64,000 nt of DNA from an uncultured Spartobacteria bacterium (GTDB taxonomy: Bacteria > Verrucomicrobiota > Verrucomicrobiia > Chthoniobacterales > Terrimicrobiaceae): assembly GCA_937919825.1 (NCBI GenBank), contig CALFPA010000051.1, positions 1-64,000 of the forward strand, written 5' to 3'. The notes beneath the pieces are model-generated. The model searched no databases. It was not told the origin of the DNA and saw only the letters and a list, made by a program, of their open reading frames with translations. A program made the position numbers and the translations under genes. Below, one piece after another: positions 1-7,057 of this stretch (position 1 is its first letter; every line of letters starts with the position of its first letter).

Positions 1-30
1 GGAGGGTTTAGGTGTTAAGCTGGTATTAGA

Positions 31-912
31 TTAGAACGAGAAGGTGACTTTTGCACCACCCCAGATTGTGTTGCGGTCGGTGGTTTGTGCTCCAGCGCCT
101 TTCAAGTCGTTGAAAGCAATGCTGTATGCGACATAACCAGAGAGAGTGATCACATCATTAATATTCCAAGGCACAGCGGCACCAAACTCAAGATTGTTTG
201 CGCCATCAAAAGGTTGTGCGTTGGGTCCCTCGAGATTTGAACCGAAATTCAAACCAAATGCAGTCCAAGGGTTGATCGAAACCACATCTCCAATCACAGG
301 GATTGCACCTGAGAGTCGGAGGTCAAGGTAGCTGCTACCGACAACAGTGACTCCGCTCGCGCCAGGATTGACGGCGTCGCTATCAGGTCCGAGATTGAAG
401 TAGTAGGTTGTCGAAGGAGTCAAGGTCATGAAACCGAGGTCAATATTGTAAGCCGCACTAGCGTTCAGCTCATTGGCATAACCATCGGTATCGTCTTGGT
501 ATACCGCATACAGAGTGTAACCCAATCCGAGGGCGAGGTTATCGATTGTATGCACATAGTTGAGGCGAGCATCAAATTCTTGATACCCCCAGTTGCCTGC
601 ACCCCAACCCATCCAACCACCGGCGGTGATGGAATCATTTTCAGTGATATTGTAAGTAGCGCTGACATCGGTCCAGAAGATGCCGTCGCCATAGTTGCCG
701 CCTTTATCACGATTGCCGTTACGATCCCGAAGCACATTCACGCCGCGGAACATATAGAGGCTGTCATAGCCGGTGCTGAGGGCAGCGCCCCAAGCAGGAG
801 TCTCTTCTTGGACCACGACGGTCTCTTGGAAGGTTTTGGATCCCGCAAAAACGGGAGCGGCCGAGATGGCCACGGCGCTCGTGAGAGCGATCAACGATTT
901 GGTGAGTTTCAT
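31..912 (-). CDS. Outer-membrane beta-barrel protein, putative porin (TorF-like)
   Basis: 293 residues. A Sec signal peptide is visible (MKLT start, hydrophobic core, cleavage expected after VFA near residue 23). The mature part is rich in Gly, Tyr, Asn and alternating polar/hydrophobic residues, opens with a stretch like the TorF/Gcw_chp family (STGYDSLYMFRG near residue 46) and ends in VTFSF. A terminal Phe is the usual mark of BAM-inserted barrels. It probably forms a channel or structural barrel in the outer membrane; the substrate is unknown. The gene stands alone, with a GG-N10-GC promoter-like site upstream and an A-rich leader lacking a clear Shine-Dalgarno. The DNA is more AT-rich than that of its neighbours. 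Barrel nature is fairly sure; the TorF assignment is inference from the N-terminal resemblance. Confidence 0.75.
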   Translation of the reverse strand: MKLTKSLIALTSAVAISAAPVFAGSKTFQETVVVQEETPAWGAALSTGYDSLYMFRGVNVLRDRNGNRDKGGNYGDGIFWTDVSATYNITENDSITAGGWMGWGAGNWGYQEFDARLNYVHTIDNLALGLGYTLYAVYQDDTDGYANELNASAAYNIDLGFMTLTPSTTYYFNLGPDSDAVNPGASGVTVVGSSYLDLRLSGAIPVIGDVVSINPWTAFGLNFGSNLEGPNAQPFDGANNLEFGAAVPWNINDVITLSGYVAYSIAFNDLKGAGAQTTDRNTIWGGAKVTFSF

Positions 913-948
913 AGTTTATTTATGTATGTTTGTTTTTTTTGTTGGTTA

Positions 949-974
949 GATGCCGTCGTCTTTGCGGCGACATC
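949..974 (-). other. Imperfect stem-loop in porin leader region
   Basis: Read on the minus strand, two 10-nt arms (GATGTCGCCG and CGACGGCATC) can pair with one wobble and one mismatch around a 6-nt loop. It lies between the putative promoter and the porin start. If transcription starts 12 nt after the GC of the sigma-54-like site, the 5' arm is only partly transcribed, so the hairpin may matter only for an upstream start. Function is unknown. Confidence 0.3.
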
Positions 975-977
975 TAT

Positions 978-994
978 TAGCACTAACCGTGCCA
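978..994 (-). promoter_or_regulatory. Sigma-54 (-24/-12) like promoter of the porin gene
   Basis: The minus strand reads TGGCACGGTTAGTGCTA. It keeps the invariant GG, ten bases, then GC, and differs from TGGCACG-N4-TTGCW at one of those defined positions. The -12 C falls at 980, placing a start near 968 and a leader of about 55 nt before the porin ATG at 912. An 8-bp inverted repeat just upstream (1023-1066) could be an activator site. No rpoN or bacterial enhancer-binding protein gene lies in the window, so this rests on sequence match only. Confidence 0.4.
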
Positions 995-1022
995 TGCTTC
1001 TCACAAGCCATTTGAACCTGTC

Positions 1023-1066
1023 AAGCCCTGAATAGAAAATTTTTTGATAAATTTAAGACAGGGCTT
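1023..1066. repeat. Inverted repeat between potA and the porin gene
   Basis: AAGCCCTG (1023-1030) and CAGGGCTT (1059-1066) are perfect 8-bp arms around a 28-nt AT-rich centre. The repeat follows the potA stop by 9 nt and lies upstream of the porin promoter. No T-run follows the stem in the potA direction, so it is a weak candidate for an intrinsic terminator. It could equally be a regulator-binding dyad for the porin. Confidence 0.35.
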
Positions 1067-1075
1067 TGGCGTTTT

Positions 1076-2143
1076 TTAAGCGGCGATGATGTGAATATCT
1101 TCGGGCTGGATCCGGGCGAAGACACGTTCACCTTCGTGGAGGTCGGACTCGGCCTGGCCGTCGTTGGTCAAGACGGCACCGAGTTGGAGCCCGCCTTGGA
1201 CGGAAATGGTCAAATCGTCCACGGCGCCCTTGAAGATTTCCATCTCGATGGTCCCAGGGAAGGAATTTCGTCCACCGTGGTTCTCGCGGGTGAGGCGGAT
1301 TTTTTCCGGACGGAGGGAGAGGAGGATTTGGGAATGGGCGGGAGGATTTGGAGTGCGGACATCGAGTTCGAGTCCGCCCTCGAGGCGGCAATGGAGGAAC
1401 TCGCCCTCGGAGCGCAGGATTTCGGCTTCCACAATGTTCGATTCGCCGATGAACGAGGCGACGAAACGGGTGGCGGGTTTGTAGTAGATCTCGTTGACGG
1501 TGCCGATCTGCTCGACGCGGCCGGTGTTGATGACGGCCACGCGGTCGCTCATGGTGAGAGCCTCCTCTTGATCGTGGGTGACGAAAATAAAAGTGATGCC
1601 GAGTTTTTTCTGGAGCTGTTTGAGTTCGACGCGCATTTGGGTGCGGAGTTTGGCATCTAGGGCGCTGAGGGGCTCGTCGAGGAGGAGGACCTTGGGTTCG
1701 CAAACGATGGCGCGGGCGAGGGCGACGCGTTGACGCTGGCCGCCGCTGAGTTGGGCCGGCTTGCGATCGATGAAGGCCTCGAGCGAGGTCATCTTCACCA
1801 CGCGGTCCACGCGCTCGCGGATTTGGGCGGCAGGGACTTTTTTCATCCGCAGGCCGAAGGCGATGTTTTCGTAAATCGTGAGGTGGGGGAAGAGGGCGTA
1901 ATTTTGAAAAACCTGATTCACATCGCGCCGGTAGGGCGGCTCCAAAGTGACATCTTTCCCGTCGAGGAGGATTTGGCCGGAGGTGGGTGTGTCGAATCCG
2001 CTGATGAGGCGAAGGCAGGTCGTCTTGCCGCAGCCTGAGGGGCCGAGGAAGGTCATGAATTCGCCTGCGCGAATCTCGAAGTTGGCGTCCTTGAGGGCCT
2101 CATAGGCGCCAAAGCGCTTGGTGACATTGCGGAGTTCGACCAT
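1076..2143 (-). CDS. potA: ABC transporter ATP-binding protein, PotA/spermidine-putrescine type
   Basis: 355 residues from the ATG at 2143; an in-frame TTG at 2158 is possible but less natural. Walker A is GPSGCGKTT (about residues 34-42), followed by the Q-loop, the LSGGQRQRVALARA signature, Walker B LLLDEPLSALD and the H-loop THDQEEA. The last ~90 residues form a TOBE-type domain. This layout is that of the PotA/UgpC/FbpC importer ATPases and the sequence is closest to PotA. It would energise uptake of polyamines or a similar small solute at the inner membrane. No permease (PotB/PotC) or binding protein gene flanks it, so it is an orphan here and the substrate is inferred. Family confidence is high; substrate confidence is moderate. 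Confidence 0.82.
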   Translation of the reverse strand: MVELRNVTKRFGAYEALKDANFEIRAGEFMTFLGPSGCGKTTCLRLISGFDTPTSGQILLDGKDVTLEPPYRRDVNQVFQNYALFPHLTIYENIAFGLRMKKVPAAQIRERVDRVVKMTSLEAFIDRKPAQLSGGQRQRVALARAIVCEPKVLLLDEPLSALDAKLRTQMRVELKQLQKKLGITFIFVTHDQEEALTMSDRVAVINTGRVEQIGTVNEIYYKPATRFVASFIGESNIVEAEILRSEGEFLHCRLEGGLELDVRTPNPPAHSQILLSLRPEKIRLTRENHGGRNSFPGTIEMEIFKGAVDDLTISVQGGLQLGAVLTNDGQAESDLHEGERVFARIQPEDIHIIAA

Positions 2144-2205
2144 GGGCAACGCGGCCAAGCTATGCCGCGGCGAAGGCGAGTGCCACGAATTTTATAAAAA
2201 CGGAT

Positions 2206-2240
2206 GGATTGACCACAGAGGATACAGAAAGCACAGAGGA
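2206..2240 (+). repeat. 35-nt dispersed repeat, copy 1
   Basis: Starts GGATTGACCACAGAGGATAC and ends AGCACAGAGGA. It matches the reverse complement of 5695-5729 at 32 of 35 positions. It lies in the 161-nt gap between rarA (ends 2305) and the potA start (2143), 62 nt upstream of the potA ATG. Read in the direction of potA it has the same orientation as copy 2 has towards pyrC. CACAGAGG-type repeats like this occur in many environmental bacterial genomes; their role is not known to me. Confidence 0.6.
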
Positions 2241-2304
2241 GTTTTGATCAGCTTTTGAAAATTGTTTCCTTGGATAACACCTGCCTGATCTTGCGCTGCT
2301 GGGT

Positions 2305-3633
2305 TTATTTTCTATTGGCCTCTTCGAAAATCTCGCGCCAGTGGGCGAGGCGTTCCTTGATGCGTTTTTCGAGGCCGTTCTCGGTGGGTTCGAAATAGCA
2401 CCGTCCCTCGGGCAGGTAGGCTTGGGGCACATAGGAACCCTCGAAGTCATGACTGTAAAGGTAGCCCTTGCCATGGCCGAGGCGCTCGGAGCCTTTGTAG
2501 TGGCCGTCGCGGAGATGTTCGGGGACGGCGAGTGTGCGGCCTTCGCGCACCTCTGCCGAGGCTTTACCGATGGCCATGGTGGCGCTGTTGCTTTTCGGCG
2601 CGGTGGCGAGATAGAGCGTCGCGTGGGCGAGGAGGAGATTCGCCTCCGGCAGGCCGATGAACTCCACCGCCTGCGCAGCAGCCTGGGCGACGACGAGTGC
2701 GTTGGAGTCCGCCAGGCCGATGTCCTCACTGGCGCAAATCACCAACCGCCGTGTGATGAAGCGCACCTCCTCGCCGGCGTGGAGCATCTTCGCGAGCCAG
2801 TAAATGGCGGCGTCGGGGTCGCTGCCGCGGATGCTTTTAATAAACGCGCTGATCGTGTCGTAGTGCGCGTCGCCCGTGCCGTCGTAGACCACGGCCTTGC
2901 GCTGGATGCTCTCTTGCGCGGCTTCAAGGTCGATCCGCACTGCGCCATCGGAGCTGGGCGGCGTGGTCAGTGCCGCGATTTCGAGGGCGTTCAGGCATTT
3001 TCTCGCATCGCCATCGGCCAGCCTGGCCAAAAAGGCCGCCGCGTCAGGCTCGATGATATTTTTTTGTTTCCCGAGACCCCGCCCCGCATCAGCTAAAGCG
3101 CGGTGGATCAGCACGAGCAAATCGGATTCCTCGAGTGAACGGAGTTCGAAAATCTGCGAACGCGAGACGAGCGCGCTGTTGATGCTGAAAAGCGGATTCT
3201 GCGTTGTCGCGCCGATCAATCGCACCACGCCGCTCTCGACCTCGGGGAGGAGCACATCCTGCTGGGCTTTGTTGAAGCGGTGGATTTCGTCGATGAAGAG
3301 AATTGTCCGGACGCCATTCGCGCGGCGTTGCGCGGCCTGAGCCACCACGCGGCGGATGTCGGCCACATTGCTCTCGACGCCGCTCAGACTCTCGAATTTC
3401 GAGCAGGTCGCGCCGGCGATGATTTTCGCGAGGGTGGTTTTTCCGGTTCCCGGCGGGCCGAACAAAATCAGCGAGGAAATCCTGTCGGCCTCAATGGCGC
3501 GGCGAAGAAGTTTTCCCGGTCCGAGGATGTGGGTTTGGCCGACATATTCCTCCAACGACTCCGGGCGCATTCGAGTGGAAAGCGGGGCGTCGCTCAAGGT
3601 GTCTGCGGGTTTTTGCTGAAAAAAATCCTCCAT
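2305..3633 (-). CDS. rarA: Replication-associated recombination protein A (AAA+ ATPase, RarA/MgsA)
   Basis: 442 residues from the ATG at 3633 (MEDFFQQ); an in-frame ATG at 3657 would add eight residues, but GGGAGAG precedes 3633, though at a long 13-nt spacing. It has the family's N-terminus, Walker A GPPGTGKTT (about residues 59-67), Walker B FIDEIHRFNKAQQD, a sensor-1 GATTQNP and the long C-terminal oligomerisation part. RarA is a clamp-loader-like ATPase acting at stalled or gapped replication forks. Length and motifs are standard (about 440-450 residues). It is transcribed away from the pyr cluster and no operon partner is visible. Confidence 0.93.
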   Translation of the reverse strand: MEDFFQQKPADTLSDAPLSTRMRPESLEEYVGQTHILGPGKLLRRAIEADRISSLILFGPPGTGKTTLAKIIAGATCSKFESLSGVESNVADIRRVVAQAAQRRANGVRTILFIDEIHRFNKAQQDVLLPEVESGVVRLIGATTQNPLFSINSALVSRSQIFELRSLEESDLLVLIHRALADAGRGLGKQKNIIEPDAAAFLARLADGDARKCLNALEIAALTTPPSSDGAVRIDLEAAQESIQRKAVVYDGTGDAHYDTISAFIKSIRGSDPDAAIYWLAKMLHAGEEVRFITRRLVICASEDIGLADSNALVVAQAAAQAVEFIGLPEANLLLAHATLYLATAPKSNSATMAIGKASAEVREGRTLAVPEHLRDGHYKGSERLGHGKGYLYSHDFEGSYVPQAYLPEGRCYFEPTENGLEKRIKERLAHWREIFEEANRK

Positions 3634-3726
3634 GCGGTCTGGTCCACTCTCCCGCATCCCGTGTTCAAAATGAACCCCGAAATTCCCGGATCGAAACTTT
3701 TTGTATCTTCCAAATGAGGCCTGCCG

Positions 3727-3749
3727 TAATCCCGCTCAAATCGGGATTA
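3727..3749. repeat. Short perfect inverted repeat upstream of rarA and the small gene
   Basis: TAATCCCG (3727-3734) and CGGGATTA (3742-3749) with a 7-nt spacer. It sits in the divergent intergenic region, just upstream of a TTGACA box. No T-run follows it on the plus strand, so it looks more like an operator dyad than a terminator. Confidence 0.35.
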
Positions 3750-3752
3750 AAA

Positions 3753-3780
3753 TTGACACTTCCGACTCTCTCATTATGTT
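3753..3780 (+). promoter_or_regulatory. Possible sigma-70 promoter ahead of the small gene and pyrRBC
   Basis: TTGACA (3753-3758), 16 nt, TATGTT (3775-3780). The -35 is perfect and the -10 matches 4 of 6. The dyad at 3727-3749 ends three bases upstream of the -35. If real, transcription would start near 3787, which would favour a downstream start codon (3791 or 3812) for the small gene. It could also serve pyrR, which begins 46 nt after that gene. Confidence 0.35.
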
Positions 3781-4021
3781 TACGGCAGATATGAACCCGC
3801 CAGCGACCGAGATGAACGACTTGGTCAAAAACTCTGTCCTCTACAAAGAATTCTTGGCCGAAAGAGATGAAATTCTCCGCCACAAGTGGATCGAAAGCGA
3901 AAAACGAGGTCACGATATCGGCTTCGAAAAGGCTTTGCTTGATTGGATTATAAAATACAGGTCCGCGTGGCGCTCTGAGCGCGCCAAAGTCATGAGGGAT
4001 CAATCAACCACCAAAGAATAA
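3776..4021 (+). CDS. Small conserved charged helical protein, unknown function
   Basis: 81 residues from the ATG at 3776; starts at 3791 and 3812 are also possible, and the latter would suit the predicted promoter. The core is a charged helix-rich segment containing HKWIESEKRGHDIGFEKAL and then DWIIKYRSAWR. I associate this pattern with short conserved Verrucomicrobia proteins and with helical tails of larger proteins, but can give no function. There is no signal peptide and no membrane segment, so it is probably cytosolic. It stops 46 nt before pyrR on the same strand and may be the first gene of that transcript. Coding is supported by the in-frame length and plausible composition. Confidence 0.55.
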   Translation: MFTADMNPPATEMNDLVKNSVLYKEFLAERDEILRHKWIESEKRGHDIGFEKALLDWIIKYRSAWRSERAKVMRDQSTTKE

Positions 4022-4067
4022 TACCAACCCGCCCTTTAAAGCGGTCCCGCGAGGCCGCCAAGGTCGC

Positions 4068-4631
4068 ATGAAAAACCAAACCGCTCCAGCGGAGACCAAC
4101 TCCGCAATCGCCCTCGACGCCGATGCGATCCAAAAAGCCATTCGCCGAATGGCCCACGAGATTGTCGAGCAGCATCCCGACCCCGCCACACTCGTTCTTG
4201 CTGGCATTCCCACACGCGGTCTCGAAGTAGCCCTTCGCCTTGCCGATCACATTGAGAAAATCGACGGCGCCCGTCCCTACCTCGGCGCGGTCGATATTTC
4301 GATGCACCGCGACGACCTCTCTACGCGCGGTAAATTGACCGCCCTCGAGGTCACCGATCTCCCTATCGATCTGGATAGCCGCCCACTGATTCTGGTGGAC
4401 GATGTGTTTTTCACCGGACGCACGACCCGCGCCGCGCTGGATGCGGTGGCGTCGTTTGGCCGTCCCTCGAAAATCCAACTCGCTGTCCTCGTAGACCGCG
4501 GCCACCGCGAACTTCCCATCCGTCCCGATTTTGTCGGGAAAAACCTCCCCACGGCGCGCGAGGAAAAAATCCGCGTCCGTTTTGAAAACATCGACGGCCT
4601 TCCCGACTCCGTCCTCGTTGTGAAACCATGA
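4068..4631 (+). CDS. pyrR: Bifunctional pyr operon regulator / uracil phosphoribosyltransferase PyrR
   Basis: 187 residues. The PRPP-binding loop is LVDDVFFTGRTTRAAL (about residues 109-124). The C-terminus has the PyrR block around VLVDRGHRELPIRPDFVGK, which separates PyrR from other phosphoribosyltransferases. The family binds pyr mRNA leaders in a UMP-dependent way to cause attenuation, and makes UMP from uracil and PRPP. The stop overlaps the pyrB start (ATGA at 4628-4631), indicating translational coupling. I see no convincing terminator/antiterminator leader in the 46 nt upstream, so how it regulates here is unclear; some PyrR act only as enzymes or at the translational level. Confidence 0.92.
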   Translation: MKNQTAPAETNSAIALDADAIQKAIRRMAHEIVEQHPDPATLVLAGIPTRGLEVALRLADHIEKIDGARPYLGAVDISMHRDDLSTRGKLTALEVTDLPIDLDSRPLILVDDVFFTGRTTRAALDAVASFGRPSKIQLAVLVDRGHRELPIRPDFVGKNLPTAREEKIRVRFENIDGLPDSVLVVKP

Positions 4632-5566
4632 GCATCTGGACCCGCAAAGACCTCACCGGCCTCGACGAACTCTCCGCCGAGGAGATCACCTTTCTCTTGG
4701 ACACGGCCCGCGCCTTCAAAGGCGTCGGCGAACGCAGCCTCAAAAAAGTCCCTGCCCTTCGCGGTAAGACGCTTGTTAATTTCTTCGTCGAGCCCAGCAC
4801 CCGCACGCGCACTTCGTTCGAGGTCGCCGCGATGCGGCTCAGCGCGGATGTGGTCAACATCTCCGCCACCGCCTCCAGCCTGCAAAAAGGCGAAACGCTC
4901 AAAGACACCGCCCTCAATCTTCAAGCCCTCCGCGCCGACATCATCGTTCTCCGTCACAGCTCGCCTGGCTCCTCGAAGTTCCTCGCCGAGCGACTCGATT
5001 CCAGCATCATCAACGCTGGCGACGGCGCCCACGAGCATCCGACGCAGGGCCTTCTCGACATCTTCACCATCCGCGAAAAGTTCGGAAAAATCGAAGGGCT
5101 GAACATCGCCATCGTCGGTGATATCCTCTTCAGCCGAGTCGCCCGCTCGAACATCTTCGGCCTCCTCAAACTTGGCGCGAAAGTGACGCTCGTCGGTCCC
5201 TCCACTCTCGTTCCGAAACGCTTTGAAAAGCTCGGTGTCCGCGTCAGTCACCGGATCGACGACATCCTCGCCGAGGCCGATGTCGTCAACCTCCTCCGCA
5301 TCCAGCACGAACGCCAGCGCAAGGAATACTTCCCCGGCCTTGGTGAATACATCGCGCTTTTCGGCCTCACCAAAGCCCGCGCGGAAAAACTGAAACCCTC
5401 CTGCCTCATCATGCACCCCGGTCCGATCAATCGCGGCGTCGAGATCGACAGCGAGGTCGCCGATGGAAAACAAAGTGTGATCCTCGAGCAGGTCACCAAC
5501 GGCATCGCGGTCCGCATGGCTGTCCTCTACGCCTGTGCCGGCGGCGCCCACATCCCCGCACCATGA
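4628..5566 (+). CDS. pyrB: Aspartate carbamoyltransferase catalytic subunit
   Basis: 312 residues. It carries the carbamoyl-phosphate motif EPSTRTRTSFE (residues 55-65), the HPTQGLLD block (137-144) and an aspartate-site HPGPINRG near the C-terminus. It catalyses carbamoyl phosphate + aspartate to carbamoyl aspartate, the first committed step of pyrimidine synthesis, in the cytosol. It overlaps pyrR by 4 nt and is followed by pyrC after a 163-nt gap filled by two repeat elements. Length is typical of the PyrR-linked catalytic chains. No pyrI regulatory chain is present, which fits regulation through PyrR. Confidence 0.95.
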   Translation: MSIWTRKDLTGLDELSAEEITFLLDTARAFKGVGERSLKKVPALRGKTLVNFFVEPSTRTRTSFEVAAMRLSADVVNISATASSLQKGETLKDTALNLQALRADIIVLRHSSPGSSKFLAERLDSSIINAGDGAHEHPTQGLLDIFTIREKFGKIEGLNIAIVGDILFSRVARSNIFGLLKLGAKVTLVGPSTLVPKRFEKLGVRVSHRIDDILAEADVVNLLRIQHERQRKEYFPGLGEYIALFGLTKARAEKLKPSCLIMHPGPINRGVEIDSEVADGKQSVILEQVTNGIAVRMAVLYACAGGAHIPAP

Positions 5567-5592
5567 AAAATCCCCCATGCCTTTCGGCAGCC

Positions 5593-5670
5593 CAGGAGGG
5601 CGCTGCTTGTCAGAGCCGGAGCGGTTCCCGCAAACACATCAGCCCGGCGCTGACAAGCAGCGCCCTCCTG
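5593..5670. repeat. REP-like foldback element between pyrB and pyrC
   Basis: A 21-bp perfect inverted repeat: arms 5593-5613 (CAGGAGGGCGCTGCTTG..) and 5650-5670. After one mismatch each arm extends by GCCGG, giving about 27 paired bases around a ~24-nt loop. The element lies 26 nt after the pyrB stop and 59 nt before the pyrC ATG. There is no T-run after it. The GGAGGGC-type tip resembles intergenic palindromes that recur in verrucomicrobial genomes. In the transcript it would form a very stable hairpin inside the operon, possibly separating pyrB from pyrC expression. Confidence 0.75.
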
Positions 5671-5694
5671 TTCGAGTCAACCTCCCAACAATCT

Positions 5695-5729
5695 TCCTCC
5701 GTGCTCTCTGTGTCCTCTGTGGTCAATCC
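5695..5729 (-). repeat. 35-nt dispersed repeat, copy 2
   Basis: The reverse complement starts GGATTGACCACAGAGGACAC and ends GCACGGAGGA; 32 of 35 positions match copy 1 (2206-2240). It ends at 5729, the base before the pyrC ATG, so the bases where a Shine-Dalgarno would be are repeat-derived (CTGTGGTCAATCC). Direction relative to the downstream gene is the same as for copy 1 and potA. Confidence 0.65.
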
Positions 5730-7004
5730 ATGAAAATCACCCGCATCGCCAACGGCCGAATCATCGATCCCGCCAACCAACGCAACGAAGTCGCTGACCT
5801 CTGGCTTGCCGATGGCAAAATTATCGCGCCCCAGCCTGGCACCGAAACCGAGACGATCGATGCCACCCATCTTGTTGTCGCTCCCGGCCTCATCGACATC
5901 CATGTCCACCTCCGCGAACCGGGGCAGTCGCACAAGGAAACCATTGCGAGCGCCACCCGTGCCGCTGCGGCCGGAGGTTTCACCTCGGTCGTGGCCATGC
6001 CGAACACCTCACCGACCGCCGATAGCGCGGCGACGATTGCCTGGATCAAAGACAAAGCCGCGCGCACGGCTTGCGTGAATGTCTTCACCACTGGGGCGAT
6101 CACCAAGGGGCTCAAGGGCGAGGAACTCGCGCCCTACGGCTCGTTGTTTAACGCTGGGGTCGTCGCGCTCACCGACGATGGGCATTGTGTGCAGAACCAC
6201 GAAGTCATGCGCCGTGCGGTCGAATACGCCAAAATGTTCGGCCTCGTCGTGATGGATCATTGCCAGGATTATTCGCTCGTCGGCGACGGCATCATGCACG
6301 AGGGCGAGTGGAGCCTCCGCCTCGGCCTGCCCGGTTGGCCTCGCGCAGGCGAGGAAATGATCGTCGCCCGCAACATCCTCCTCGCCGAACTTCTCGACTC
6401 ACCCATCCACTGCCAGCACATCAGCTCCGGCGGGAGTGTGCGGCTCCTCCGCGAAGCCCGTGCGCGGGGCGTGAAAATTTCTGGCGAAGTTTGCCCTCAC
6501 CATATCGCGCTCACCGACGCGGAGCTCGCCGCGTTCGACAGCAATTTCAAAATGAATCCGCCGTTGCGCGCCGAGGCCGACATCGAGGCCATTATCGAAG
6601 GCATCGCCGACGGCACGCTCACGATTCTCTGCAGCGACCACGCCCCGCACGCCGCCTACGAGAAGGAGGTCGAGATCGACCACGCGCCCTTCGGTATCAC
6701 CGGCCTCGAAAACGAATTCGCCACATTCCATGACATCCTCGTTCACAAACGACGCGTCATCGACCTTCCGCGCCTCATCGCGCTCTATACCTCCGAGCCA
6801 GCCAGACTCCTGAAGCTCGATCGCGGCACCCTCTCACCCGGTGTGCCGGCCGACATCACGCTGATCGACCCGAATCTCGACTGGACCTTCGATAAAACCA
6901 CCTCGCTTTCGTTGTCGAAAAACACACCCTTCCACGGCCACACTTGGCGCGGCCGCGCGGTGCGCACCATCGTTTCCGGTGAGACGGTGTGGAGTCTTTC
7001 GTGA
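5730..7004 (+). CDS. pyrC: Dihydroorotase
   Basis: 424 residues from the ATG at 5730. The reading frame stays open upstream to 5535, but that part translates the repeat elements and has no family similarity, so the internal ATG (MKITRIANGR) is chosen. Metal-site motif DIHVHLREPGQ (H58, H60), an AMPNT block, NPPLR and SDHAPH identify the type-I dihydroorotase/allantoinase family. The enzyme cyclises carbamoyl aspartate to dihydroorotate, the step after PyrB. No good Shine-Dalgarno is visible because the 35-nt repeat abuts the start codon. Clustering with pyrR and pyrB supports an active dihydroorotase rather than a PyrC-like pseudoenzyme, and the metal-ligand motifs are intact. Confidence 0.93.
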   Translation: MKITRIANGRIIDPANQRNEVADLWLADGKIIAPQPGTETETIDATHLVVAPGLIDIHVHLREPGQSHKETIASATRAAAAGGFTSVVAMPNTSPTADSAATIAWIKDKAARTACVNVFTTGAITKGLKGEELAPYGSLFNAGVVALTDDGHCVQNHEVMRRAVEYAKMFGLVVMDHCQDYSLVGDGIMHEGEWSLRLGLPGWPRAGEEMIVARNILLAELLDSPIHCQHISSGGSVRLLREARARGVKISGEVCPHHIALTDAELAAFDSNFKMNPPLRAEADIEAIIEGIADGTLTILCSDHAPHAAYEKEVEIDHAPFGITGLENEFATFHDILVHKRRVIDLPRLIALYTSEPARLLKLDRGTLSPGVPADITLIDPNLDWTFDKTTSLSLSKNTPFHGHTWRGRAVRTIVSGETVWSLS

Positions 7005-7057
7005 ACGGATTTTACATTCCACGCCGCTGAGACCATGTTTCCCAAACTTTTGAACGA

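Noticed and set aside
4277-5578. 433-codon antisense frame over pyrR and pyrB
   Set aside because: The plus strand encodes unmistakable PyrR and PyrB; the antisense frame is Asp/Glu/Gly-rich noise.
5535-5729. N-terminal extension of dihydroorotase
   Set aside because: The frame is open but translates the foldback and the dispersed repeat. Family similarity begins at the ATG at 5730.
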